This document shows, piece after piece, positions 7,476 to 14,173 of a stretch of 15,230 bases of DNA. The stretch is from positions 27,035 through 42,264 of the forward strand of contig DJOV01000093.1 of the NCBI GenBank assembly GCA_002437285.1. The letters are read 5' to 3'. This DNA comes from Prevotella sp. UBA6429. Lineage in GTDB: Bacteria; Bacteroidota; Bacteroidia; Bacteroidales; Bacteroidaceae. The first letter of the stretch is position 1. Every line of letters begins with the position of its first letter. Below the pieces are notes generated by a model that saw only the letters and a program-made list of their open reading frames with translations, ran no database searches and was not told the DNA's origin. The position numbers and the translations under genes were made by a program.

Positions 7476-10400
7476 ATGACAAAGAACAATATCAAGCATT
7501 TATGGCTGTGCCTGGCATGGCTGCTCTCCGTGGCAGCCATGCAGGCACAGGCGCAGAAGGGCGCCACGACCTTCACTGCTTCACACTACGGTGTGGCGCT
7601 TCAGGGGGCCTGCATCTATTCCGAGTCCTGGAACAACCTGCCCGAAGGCGAACTCACTCCCATGGGCATCTACCAGATGGAGCAGGAAAACGGATATGAG
7701 ATAAAACCCCATCTCATCAACAGCGCTGTCTACTCGAACGGCGGCGGCGCGTTTGTGGGTGACGACTTCTGGTTTGTGTGGAAGCAGCGAGACCCCACTG
7801 GGCAGGTGACACTCTGCCAAAGGGAAAAGTTCAACCTGAAGACGGGCAAGCGAGAGAACCTTGGCATCTGCACCAACGACCTGATGGCCACAGCGGCCGG
7901 AACGGCCGTAGACCCGACCACTGGCAACGTGTATGGCATATTCTGGGACTCTGAAAACATGTCAAGCCGCGAACTGGGCATCATAGACTATCCCAATGGC
8001 ACACGAACGACGATTGCCACCATCAGCCAGGCGCTATACGCTCTCTGCTGCGACAAGAACGGACAGCTCTATGCCGTGACTCAGTCTGGAAAGCTGGTGA
8101 AGGTCGACAAGACCGACGGCATGCTCACCGAGGTGGGCAACACGGGCGTCAAGCCTAATGTGATGCAGGCTGCCGCCATCGACACCTACACCAACAAGAT
8201 GTACTGGACTGCCGTTTACAAGAACGCTAACGGAAAGGACGAAGCGGGACTGTATGAGGTAGACCTCGCCACGGCACAGGCCACAAAACTGGCCTCCTAT
8301 CCCGGCCTCGATGAGTTTTCCACCCTTCGCGTGCTGGCCCCCAAGGCCAAAGACGACGCACCGGCACCTGCCTCCGACCTGAAGGCCACCTTCGCCAAGG
8401 CTGCCACAAGCGGCAAATTGTCGTTCAAGCTCCCGAATGAAACGTTTGCCGGTTCTGTTCTCTCTGGCGAACTGGCATACAGCGTCAGCATCGACGACGA
8501 GAAACAAGCTTCGGGAAAGGGACAGGCAGGCCAAGAGGTGACCGTCGACATCACCGCATCCACCGGCCTGCACAACATCGCCGTCGTGGTGAGCAACAGT
8601 GTGGGCGAGAGCCCGGCTACATCCATCAGTCAATACACGGGTTACGACAAGCCCCTGTCACCGTCTGACGTGACGCTCGCCATCGACGAGACTACCGGCA
8701 AGGCTCATCTCTCATGGGCAGCCCCCACCGCAGGCGAGAACAACGGATATGTGGACACCGGCCATCTCACATACAACATTGTGCGCCATCCTGACGAGAA
8801 AGAGATTGATGGTGTCAGTTCAACATCGTTCGACGATAATCTGCCCACCGCCACGGCCACGATGTACAGTTACGACGTTGCTGCGGTGAACCACTCACGC
8901 AAGGGACAAGCCGCTACATCCAATGCCGTGATGTACGGACGAGGATATGAAGTGCCTTGGACGGAGACGTTCGACAAGGCGTCGTCGCTCAACCTGTTCA
9001 CCGTAATCGATGCCAACAACGACGGGTCTACATGGACATGGTCAAGATTCAAGACCAAGGCCGTGACCTACTCCTACAACAGCAAGAACGCTGCCGACGA
9101 CTGGCTGCTCACACCACCCATCAGCCTGAAAGCCGGAAGGAAATACAAGCTGACCTTCGATGAGCACGTGACGCTGGCAAGCTATCCTGAGAAACTGGAG
9201 GTCTCGTTTGGCGAGGGACTCAACCCTGCCTCCTACCAGGTGGCCATGAAGAAGACCACGTTCACCAACGCTGACTTTGAGAACCAGACGGTGTATATCA
9301 CCCCAGCCACCGACGGCAACTACCACATCGGCTTCCATGCCTGCAGTGATGCCAACAACGGACTCCTGTATATCGACAACCTGGAGCTCGACGTGGAGGC
9401 GGAGGCCACGGCACCTGCCGCTGTGGACGACGCGAAAGCGAGCGCAGCCGCCTATGGCGCCAACCCGGTGACCATCTCCTTCAAGGCACCCGTGAAGGCC
9501 ATCAACGGCACGTCCTTGCAGACAATCAGCAAGGTTGAGGTAAAGGTGAAGAATGGCGATGCCGTCAAGGTGTTTGAAACACCGGCGCCGGGTGAAGCCC
9601 TGTCGTGCAACGACGATAACGCCACCAAGGGACAGAACCACTACGTCATCACAGCCTACAACGAAAGTGGTGCCGGCACGCGCACTGAGGTGACCGCCTT
9701 TGTGGGCAATGACGCGCCTGCGGCTCCCGCGGACATCACAGCAAGCGGCAATGGGGATGGTTCTCTCAATCTGTCGTGGACAACGCCCGAGAAGGGAAAG
9801 AACGGCGGATACATCAACAAGGCGCAGCTCACCTACACGGCATACACCGTCGACGAGGATGGTTACGCCAACTTGTATGAGGAAGAGATCAAGGGTAACA
9901 GCATCAGCCTGGCTTACCTCGACAACACGGGGGATCAGCGATTCGAGTATTTCGGCGTGTCGGCCACCAACAAGGAGGGCGAAAGCGATATCATGCCGTC
10001 CAACTCCGTCATCATGGGTGATGCCTACACCTTGCCTTTCGCCGACTCGTTCGCCTACGGCAAACTGGCCTACGGCATCTGGTACAGCGAGAAGACTGGC
10101 AGCAACAGCTTCGGGCTCGACGACACCACATCGGCCGACAACGACGGCGGGTGTGTCTCCTTCGTGGCTGCCGAAGACAAGGCCATCGCCTCGTTCTGCT
10201 CGGGAAAAATCGCACTGGGCGGTTGTGACAACCCTGTGCTGACCTTCGACTACTATTGCCAGCCGGGATCCGATGACGTGCTCTTGACCGAAATCAACCG
10301 CGCATACATCGACACCACAGTCGTCAAGACCATCAATATGGGCAAGGAGACAGGCGCCACGGGATGGCACCATGCGGTGGTGAGCCTGCATGCGTTCAAG

Positions 10401-10631
10401 TCGGCTCCCTACATCCAGCTCGCCTTCCTCGCACAAATCGGGAAAACGGGCGACAAGCTACTGATCGACAACATCAAGATTGAGAACAATCCCGAGCTGT
10501 CTGTCAGCGGCATCATGACAAGAAACGAAAAGAACAAGCTGGTTTACGACCTGAGTGGCAAGTTGCAACAGGACAACAACTTACCACAGGGTCTCTACAT
10601 CACCGGCGGCAAGAAATTCGTGATCAGATAA
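7476..10631 (+). CDS. Large secreted multidomain adhesin-like protein (propeller-like, Fn3 and choice-of-anchor-J domains)
   Basis: A 1051-residue protein starting 25 bases after the protease stop, with no promoter or terminator between them, so cotranscription is likely. Residues 1-26 are a signal peptide (WLCLAWLLSVAAMQAQA). About 35-288 have propeller-like repeated strands, for example ALYALCCDKNGQLYAVTQSG and GLYEVDLATAQATKLAS. Then a block of two Fn3-like domains (about 290-388 and 393-489) and one cleaved-adhesin/choice-of-anchor-J-like domain (about 491-646, with DDWLLTPPISL and GLLYIDNLELD) is followed by a second copy (about 648-745, 749-849, 851-1003, ending KLLIDNIKIEN). The C-terminus (LVYDLSGKL to KKFVIR) looks like a short T9SS/Prevotella sorting tail. 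Cleaved-adhesin domains are known from gingipain and HagA haemagglutinin regions, where they bind host proteins. No enzyme motif is seen. A surface adhesin or binding partner for the protease is inferred, not shown. Confidence 0.88.
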   Translation: MTKNNIKHLWLCLAWLLSVAAMQAQAQKGATTFTASHYGVALQGACIYSESWNNLPEGELTPMGIYQMEQENGYEIKPHLINSAVYSNGGGAFVGDDFWFVWKQRDPTGQVTLCQREKFNLKTGKRENLGICTNDLMATAAGTAVDPTTGNVYGIFWDSENMSSRELGIIDYPNGTRTTIATISQALYALCCDKNGQLYAVTQSGKLVKVDKTDGMLTEVGNTGVKPNVMQAAAIDTYTNKMYWTAVYKNANGKDEAGLYEVDLATAQATKLASYPGLDEFSTLRVLAPKAKDDAPAPASDLKATFAKAATSGKLSFKLPNETFAGSVLSGELAYSVSIDDEKQASGKGQAGQEVTVDITASTGLHNIAVVVSNSVGESPATSISQYTGYDKPLSPSDVTLAIDETTGKAHLSWAAPTAGENNGYVDTGHLTYNIVRHPDEKEIDGVSSTSFDDNLPTATATMYSYDVAAVNHSRKGQAATSNAVMYGRGYEVPWTETFDKASSLNLFTVIDANNDGSTWTWSRFKTKAVTYSYNSKNAADDWLLTPPISLKAGRKYKLTFDEHVTLASYPEKLEVSFGEGLNPASYQVAMKKTTFTNADFENQTVYITPATDGNYHIGFHACSDANNGLLYIDNLELDVEAEATAPAAVDDAKASAAAYGANPVTISFKAPVKAINGTSLQTISKVEVKVKNGDAVKVFETPAPGEALSCNDDNATKGQNHYVITAYNESGAGTRTEVTAFVGNDAPAAPADITASGNGDGSLNLSWTTPEKGKNGGYINKAQLTYTAYTVDEDGYANLYEEEIKGNSISLAYLDNTGDQRFEYFGVSATNKEGESDIMPSNSVIMGDAYTLPFADSFAYGKLAYGIWYSEKTGSNSFGLDDTTSADNDGGCVSFVAAEDKAIASFCSGKIALGGCDNPVLTFDYYCQPGSDDVLLTEINRAYIDTTVVKTINMGKETGATGWHHAVVSLHAFKSAPYIQLAFLAQIGKTGDKLLIDNIKIENNPELSVSGIMTRNEKNKLVYDLSGKLQQDNNLPQGLYITGGKKFVIR
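8343..10484 (+). repeat. Tandem duplication of an Fn3-Fn3-anchor-J block inside the adhesin-like gene
   Basis: Protein residues about 290-646 and 648-1003 have the same domain order. The second Fn3 modules align most clearly: PSDVTLAIDETTGKAHLSW against PADITASGNGDGSLNLSW, then NNGYVDTGHLTY against NGGYINKAQLTY, and GYEVPWTETF against AYTLPFADSF at the junction to the J domain. The DNA copies have diverged, so the duplication is old. Confidence 0.72.
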
Positions 10632-10655
10632 TTCTGCCTGCCATGAAAAAAGATG

Positions 10656-10689
10656 AAGCGGCAAAGGTTGAAACGCCTTTGCCGCTTTT
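10656..10689. terminator. Bidirectional intrinsic terminator between convergent genes
   Basis: A perfect 12-bp stem (10656-10667 with 10676-10687) closes an 8-base loop. On the plus strand it ends in TTTT and lies 24 bases after the adhesin gene. On the minus strand it is followed after three bases by a T-rich stretch (TCTTTTTTC), so it can also end the HAD gene, whose stop is at 10701. Confidence 0.88.
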
Positions 10690-10700
10690 CGCGTTTTGCA

Positions 10701-11336
10701 TCAAGACAGTAAGATGCGCTGCCACAACTGCGGGTCGGTGAAGTCGCTGACCACGAGGTCGGCATACTGTTCCACGACGCGGCGCGTATTGGTGGTGTCA
10801 AGGCCCACGGTAAACATCCTCGCTGCGTTGAGCGCCTTCAGACCGTTGACGCTGTCCTCAAACCCCACACAGTCGGCGGCGCTGAGCCCCAGGCGGGCCG
10901 CCCCCTTGAGATAACCGTCGGGGTCGGGCTTGCTCTTCGAGAAGTCCTCGCTGGTGAGCACCGCATCAAAGAGTTGCGGGAAGTCGGGGTGCGAGCGATA
11001 GACGTTAAGCATCTTCTCCACATTGCTGCTGGTCACCACTGCCGTCTTCACGCCCTGCTTCCGCAAGTCTCGCACGAAGGTCTCAAAGCCCGGCACATAG
11101 TTGTAGCGCATGTGGCGCTCAAAGTCGTTGAGCTGGTCGGTGATGTGGGTCTGGTCGGCGGGGCGGTCCGCAAAGTAGAGGTCGTAAATTTGAACCAGGG
11201 TAGAACCCTTGATCTTGTGCTCCAGCCCTGGCTGGTCGGGATAATAGTGGCGGAAGACCGATCCCCAAAACTCCGTATACTGCGACTCGGTGTCAAACAC
11301 CACACCGTCAAGGTCAAATAACGCTGCCTTTTTCAT
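10701..11336 (-). CDS. HAD superfamily hydrolase, beta-phosphoglucomutase-like
   Basis: A 211-residue cytoplasmic protein of normal length for the phosphoglucomutase-like HAD group. Motif I is FDLDGVVFDTES with nucleophile Asp8 and acid/base Asp10. Motif II is VVTSSN. Motif III is the lysine of KPDPDGY (Lys136). Motif IV is GFEDSVNG (Glu160, Asp161). The helical cap lies between motifs I and II (about residues 15-90). All catalytic residues are intact. Relatives are sugar-phosphate phosphatases and phosphomutases, and the substrate cannot be read from the sequence. It is a single-gene unit, convergent with the adhesin gene and divergent from the lipoprotein operon. The leader would be only about 13 bases. 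Confidence 0.92.
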   Translation of the reverse strand: MKKAALFDLDGVVFDTESQYTEFWGSVFRHYYPDQPGLEHKIKGSTLVQIYDLYFADRPADQTHITDQLNDFERHMRYNYVPGFETFVRDLRKQGVKTAVVTSSNVEKMLNVYRSHPDFPQLFDAVLTSEDFSKSKPDPDGYLKGAARLGLSAADCVGFEDSVNGLKALNAARMFTVGLDTTNTRRVVEQYADLVVSDFTDPQLWQRILLS

Positions 11337-11355
11337 TATTTAGCTTTTTTGCGCG

Positions 11356-11387
11356 CAAAGATACAAATATTTGTCGTAACTTTGCAA
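11356..11387 (-). promoter_or_regulatory. Promoter of the HAD gene
   Basis: The minus strand carries TATCTTTG (11356-11363), an exact TAnnTTTG match, with TTG (11385-11387) 21 bases upstream as the -33 element. It overlaps the oppositely directed promoter of the lipoprotein operon. Confidence 0.65.
11377..11384 (+). promoter_or_regulatory. -7 element of the lipoprotein-rsmG-ruvC operon
   Basis: TAACTTTG is an exact TAnnTTTG match, placing transcription start near 11391 and giving a leader of about 26 bases before the ATG at 11417. The candidate -33 TTG (11349-11351) is 25 bases away, a little far. A perfect 10-base palindrome, CAAATATTTG (11364-11373), sits between this box and the opposing one and could be an operator. 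Confidence 0.6.
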
Positions 11388-11416
11388 CAATCTGACGAAC
11401 AAGAAAGAAGTTGTAT

Positions 11417-12274
11417 ATGAAGAAAATTTGCTCGCTCCTGCTGCTCATGCTCCTGGTGATGGCCAGTTGTCAGCATCAGTCAGCATCAGGCTCGAAGAAA
11501 GAAGGTGTCGTGTTCGACTCCGTGGTCGTCGACTCCACGACACGCCTCAACGCCGACACGGAAACACCCAACGGAGAGCTATCCATCCGTATGGTCTATG
11601 CCAAGCCTTTGGGTGATGACCCGCAATCGGTGGAGGCGGCATGGAAGATCAACAAGGCGCTGCTCTCCTCCGACCTGCTCATGAGCGACTACATGACCGG
11701 CGTGCGGCCGTCCGTCACCAAGGGGCTCACACCCAAAGGCTACATGGAGAAAGCCCTGGGTCAGGTGTCTGCCAACTTCGGCAAGCGATATCTGGCAGAC
11801 AACATGGAGCTGTTCAAGGAAATGGCCGATTTCAGCCCCACCTACAACCGTTCCTACACCGTGCACACCAAGGTGCACCAGGTCTCCGACAGCATTGTCA
11901 ACTATGTGGCTGACACCTATTATTATGATGGCGGCGCTCACGGGCAGTCTGTCACCTGGGCGCGCAACTTCAATCCGCACACGGGCGCTGCCGTCACGCT
12001 GGCCGACATCCTGCGGCCCGGCTACGAGGCACCGCTGACAATGAAGATCATGACAGAACTGATATGGCAGTTCAAGGTCAAGAACCTCCAGGAGTTGCAG
12101 GACAGTGCCTGCGTCTTCATGGACATGGCCGTCTACATCCCCAAGAACTACATCATCGGAAGCAAGGGCATCACCTTCATCTACTGCCAGGACGAAGTCG
12201 CCCCACATGCCGCGGGCGAGATCCGCGTGACACTCACCAACAAGCAACTGGCAGAACTGAAGCGCAAAAAATAA
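11417..12274 (+). CDS. Lipoprotein with RsiV/DUF3298-like domain
   Basis: A 285-residue protein from the ATG at 11417; the in-frame TTG at 11411 adds only two residues and is less likely. MKKICSLLLLMLLVMASC is a lipoprotein signal with lipobox VMASC and Cys18 as the lipidated residue, so it should be membrane-anchored and face the periplasm or outer surface. The mature part contains SIRMVYAKPLGDDPQSVEAA early on. Around residues 165-195 is the conserved YYYDGGAHGQSVTWARNFNP segment, typical of the DUF3298/PdaC-like domain found in the C-terminus of RsiV. The GGAHG core and the following aromatic-rich strand are the recognisable signature. The family's function in Bacteroidetes is not established; a few relatives bind lysozyme or act on polysaccharide. 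It heads the run of genes leading to rsmG, 9 bases away. Confidence 0.82.
   Translation: MKKICSLLLLMLLVMASCQHQSASGSKKEGVVFDSVVVDSTTRLNADTETPNGELSIRMVYAKPLGDDPQSVEAAWKINKALLSSDLLMSDYMTGVRPSVTKGLTPKGYMEKALGQVSANFGKRYLADNMELFKEMADFSPTYNRSYTVHTKVHQVSDSIVNYVADTYYYDGGAHGQSVTWARNFNPHTGAAVTLADILRPGYEAPLTMKIMTELIWQFKVKNLQELQDSACVFMDMAVYIPKNYIIGSKGITFIYCQDEVAPHAAGEIRVTLTNKQLAELKRKK
11470..11489 (+). repeat. Perfect 10-base tandem repeat just after the lipobox cysteine
   Basis: TCAGCATCAG occurs twice in direct succession. It starts on the last base of the Cys18 codon and encodes QHQSAS in the tether region. The unit is not a multiple of three, so gain or loss of one copy would shift the reading frame of the lipoprotein. 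Confidence 0.85.
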
Positions 12275-12283
12275 TCAGCAAGC

Positions 12284-12904
12284 ATGCAACACATCCTACA
12301 ATATTTCACCCATCTCTCCGACGGGCAGCGTCAACAGCTTGAGGCGCTCGACGCCCTCTACCGCGACTGGAACAGCAAGATCAACGTCATCTCGCGCAAG
12401 GACATCGACAACCTCTACACCCACCACGTGCTGCACTCACTGGCCATCGCCAAGGTGTGCCGCTTCAAGCCCGGCACGCGCATCCTCGACTTCGGCACGG
12501 GCGGTGGCTTTCCCGGCATCCCCCTGGCCATCCTCTTTCCCGATTGCCAATTCCGCCTCATCGACGGCACAGGCAAGAAGGTGCGCGTGGCGCAGGAGGT
12601 GGCTGACGCCATCGGCCTGAAAAACGTGGAGGCCGTGCACCGAAGGGGCGAGGACGAGAAAGACAAGTTCGACTTCGTGGTGTCGCGCGCCGTCATGCCC
12701 CTACCCGACCTCGTGAAGATTGTGCGCAAGAACATCAGCAAGACGCAACACAATGCCTACCCCAACGGGCTCTTCGTGCTCAAGGGGGGACACATCGACG
12801 ACGAGACGCGTCCCTTCGCCAAACTCATACAGCAGACGCCCATCACCGATCTCTTCGACGACAAGTGGTTTGCTGAGAAATATGTGCTCTACCTCCCCAT
12901 CTGA
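12284..12904 (+). CDS. rsmG: 16S rRNA (guanine-527 N7) methyltransferase RsmG
   Basis: A 206-residue cytoplasmic SAM-dependent enzyme, the usual length for RsmG (GidB). It methylates N7 of G527 in the 530 loop of 16S rRNA, and loss of this enzyme gives low-level streptomycin resistance in many bacteria. Visible family features are WNSKINVISRKD near residue 30, THHVLHSLA near 46-54, the SAM-binding ILDFGTGGGFPGIPLA around 66-81, FRLIDGTGKK near 90-98, the FDFVVSRAV segment around 130 and LFVLKGG near 165. It begins 9 bases after the lipoprotein stop, so the two are probably cotranscribed. No defect is seen. Confidence 0.95.
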   Translation: MQHILQYFTHLSDGQRQQLEALDALYRDWNSKINVISRKDIDNLYTHHVLHSLAIAKVCRFKPGTRILDFGTGGGFPGIPLAILFPDCQFRLIDGTGKKVRVAQEVADAIGLKNVEAVHRRGEDEKDKFDFVVSRAVMPLPDLVKIVRKNISKTQHNAYPNGLFVLKGGHIDDETRPFAKLIQQTPITDLFDDKWFAEKYVLYLPI

Positions 12905-12938
12905 TGGAGGGAGCGACACACCACATCCAATAGAGACT

Positions 12939-13586
12939 ATGTTACAGATCAAACGCTTTGTATGCAATGTCATACAGGAAAATTGCTATGTCGTAAGCGA
13001 CGACACACAGGAGGCCGTCATCATCGACTGCGGCGCACAGTTTCCTGCTGAGCGCCAGGCCATAAAAGACTACATAGAGGCCCATCAGCTGAAGCCCGTA
13101 CACCTGCTGGCCACCCACGGACACGTGGACCACAACATCGGAAACCGCTTTGTCTATGACACATGGGGACTGAAGGTGGAAGTGCACAAGGCCGACAAGC
13201 AACTGATGGACAGCCTGTCCGAACAGGCCTCACACATCATGAGACAGAAGCTGACCGAGGCGGATCTCGCGCCCGTGGGCCGATACCTCGACGGCACAGA
13301 CAAGATCACCTTCGGCAACCACACGCTCGACATCATCGAGACACCGGGACATACGCCTGGTGGCGTGTTCTACTGGTCGAAAGACGAGAAGGTGGCCTTC
13401 TCAGGCGACACGCTTTTCCACCACAGCGTGGGGCGCACCGATCTGCCTAGCGGATCGATGTTTATGCTCATCCAGAGCCTGCGCATGATATGCCAGATGG
13501 ACGACGACACACGCATCCTGCCGGGACACGGACAAGAGACCACCGTGGGCAACGAGCTGGCGGGCAACCCTTATCTTGACCGATAA
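12939..13586 (+). CDS. Metallo-beta-lactamase-fold hydrolase (glyoxalase II-like, YcbL type)
   Basis: A 215-residue protein. The start at 12939 is chosen because the protein then opens with LQIKRFVCNVIQENCYVVSD, the usual first strands of the family; the same frame stays open upstream across rsmG but encodes no meaningful sequence there. Zinc ligands are in THGHVDHN (His60, His62, Asp64, His65), ETPGHTPGG, FSGDTLFH (bridging Asp) and LPGHGQET. The length matches the short YcbL/type II glyoxalase-like group that lacks the C-terminal helical domain of classical hydroxyacylglutathione hydrolase. It probably hydrolyses a thioester or similar small substrate in the cytoplasm, but the substrate is unknown. 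It lies 34 bases after rsmG and 13 before ruvC on the same strand. Confidence 0.92.
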   Translation: MLQIKRFVCNVIQENCYVVSDDTQEAVIIDCGAQFPAERQAIKDYIEAHQLKPVHLLATHGHVDHNIGNRFVYDTWGLKVEVHKADKQLMDSLSEQASHIMRQKLTEADLAPVGRYLDGTDKITFGNHTLDIIETPGHTPGGVFYWSKDEKVAFSGDTLFHHSVGRTDLPSGSMFMLIQSLRMICQMDDDTRILPGHGQETTVGNELAGNPYLDR

Positions 13587-13599
13587 GACCCGGTAGCGC

Positions 13600-14172
13600 A
13601 TGGAGAAAGCGGAGAAGATCATACTCGGCATAGACCCCGGTACCAACATCATGGGCTACGGCCTGCTGCGCGTCATGGGCAACAGGGCGGAGATGATGAC
13701 CATGGGGGTCATCGACCTGCACCGCATGAGCGACCCTTACCTGCGGCTCGGCAAGATTTTTGAGCGTGTCACAGGCATCATCGACGAGTATCTGCCCGAC
13801 GAGATGGCCATCGAGGCTCCATTCTTCGGCAAGAACGTGCAGTCGATGCTGAAGCTCGGACGGGCGCAGGGGGTGGCCATCGCAGCTGCCATCAGGCATG
13901 ACGTGCCCATCCACGAGTATGCGCCGATGAAGATCAAGATGGCTATCACCGGGCAGGGACAGGCTTCAAAAGAGCAGGTGGCGGCCATGCTGCAGCGCAT
14001 CCTGCGCTTCTCCAAGGATGACTTGCCCAAGTTTATGGATGCCACCGACGCACTGGGAGCGGCCTACTGCCACTTTCTCCAACTGTCGAAGCCCGACACG
14101 GGCGCACATCATTACCACAACTGGAAGGACTACGTGAGGAGTCACCAGGAACGCATTTCCAACAAACAATAG
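13600..14172 (+). CDS. ruvC: Holliday junction resolvase RuvC
   Basis: A 190-residue endonuclease that, as a dimer with RuvAB, cuts Holliday junctions symmetrically during recombination and repair. The four acidic catalytic residues are present: Asp12 in LGIDPGTNIMGYG, Glu72 in MAIEAPFFGKN, and Asp147 and Asp150 in MDATDALGAAYCH. The lysine-rich segment YAPMKIKMAITGQGQASKEQ, which contacts DNA, is also there. Length is slightly above the E. coli protein (173) because of a C-terminal tail. Only one base separates its stop from the next start (TAGCATG), suggesting translational coupling to the ABC ATPase. ruvA and ruvB are not in the window. Confidence 0.96.
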   Translation: MEKAEKIILGIDPGTNIMGYGLLRVMGNRAEMMTMGVIDLHRMSDPYLRLGKIFERVTGIIDEYLPDEMAIEAPFFGKNVQSMLKLGRAQGVAIAAAIRHDVPIHEYAPMKIKMAITGQGQASKEQVAAMLQRILRFSKDDLPKFMDATDALGAAYCHFLQLSKPDTGAHHYHNWKDYVRSHQERISNKQ

Positions 14173-14173
14173 C

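Noticed and set aside
6704..7576. 290-codon minus-strand open frame across the protease-adhesin junction
   Set aside because: It overlaps the ends of two real genes that have intact domains, and its translation shows only antisense-type composition.
9042..10436. 464-codon open frame on the minus strand antisense to the adhesin gene
   Set aside because: It is a shadow of a well-supported plus-strand gene; Val/Gly/Arg/His-rich low-information sequence with no recognisable motif and no -7 element at its start.
12720..12938. 73-codon upstream extension of the MBL-fold protein
   Set aside because: It overlaps the end of rsmG in another frame and encodes Ser/Arg/Thr-rich shadow sequence; the family N-terminus begins at 12939.
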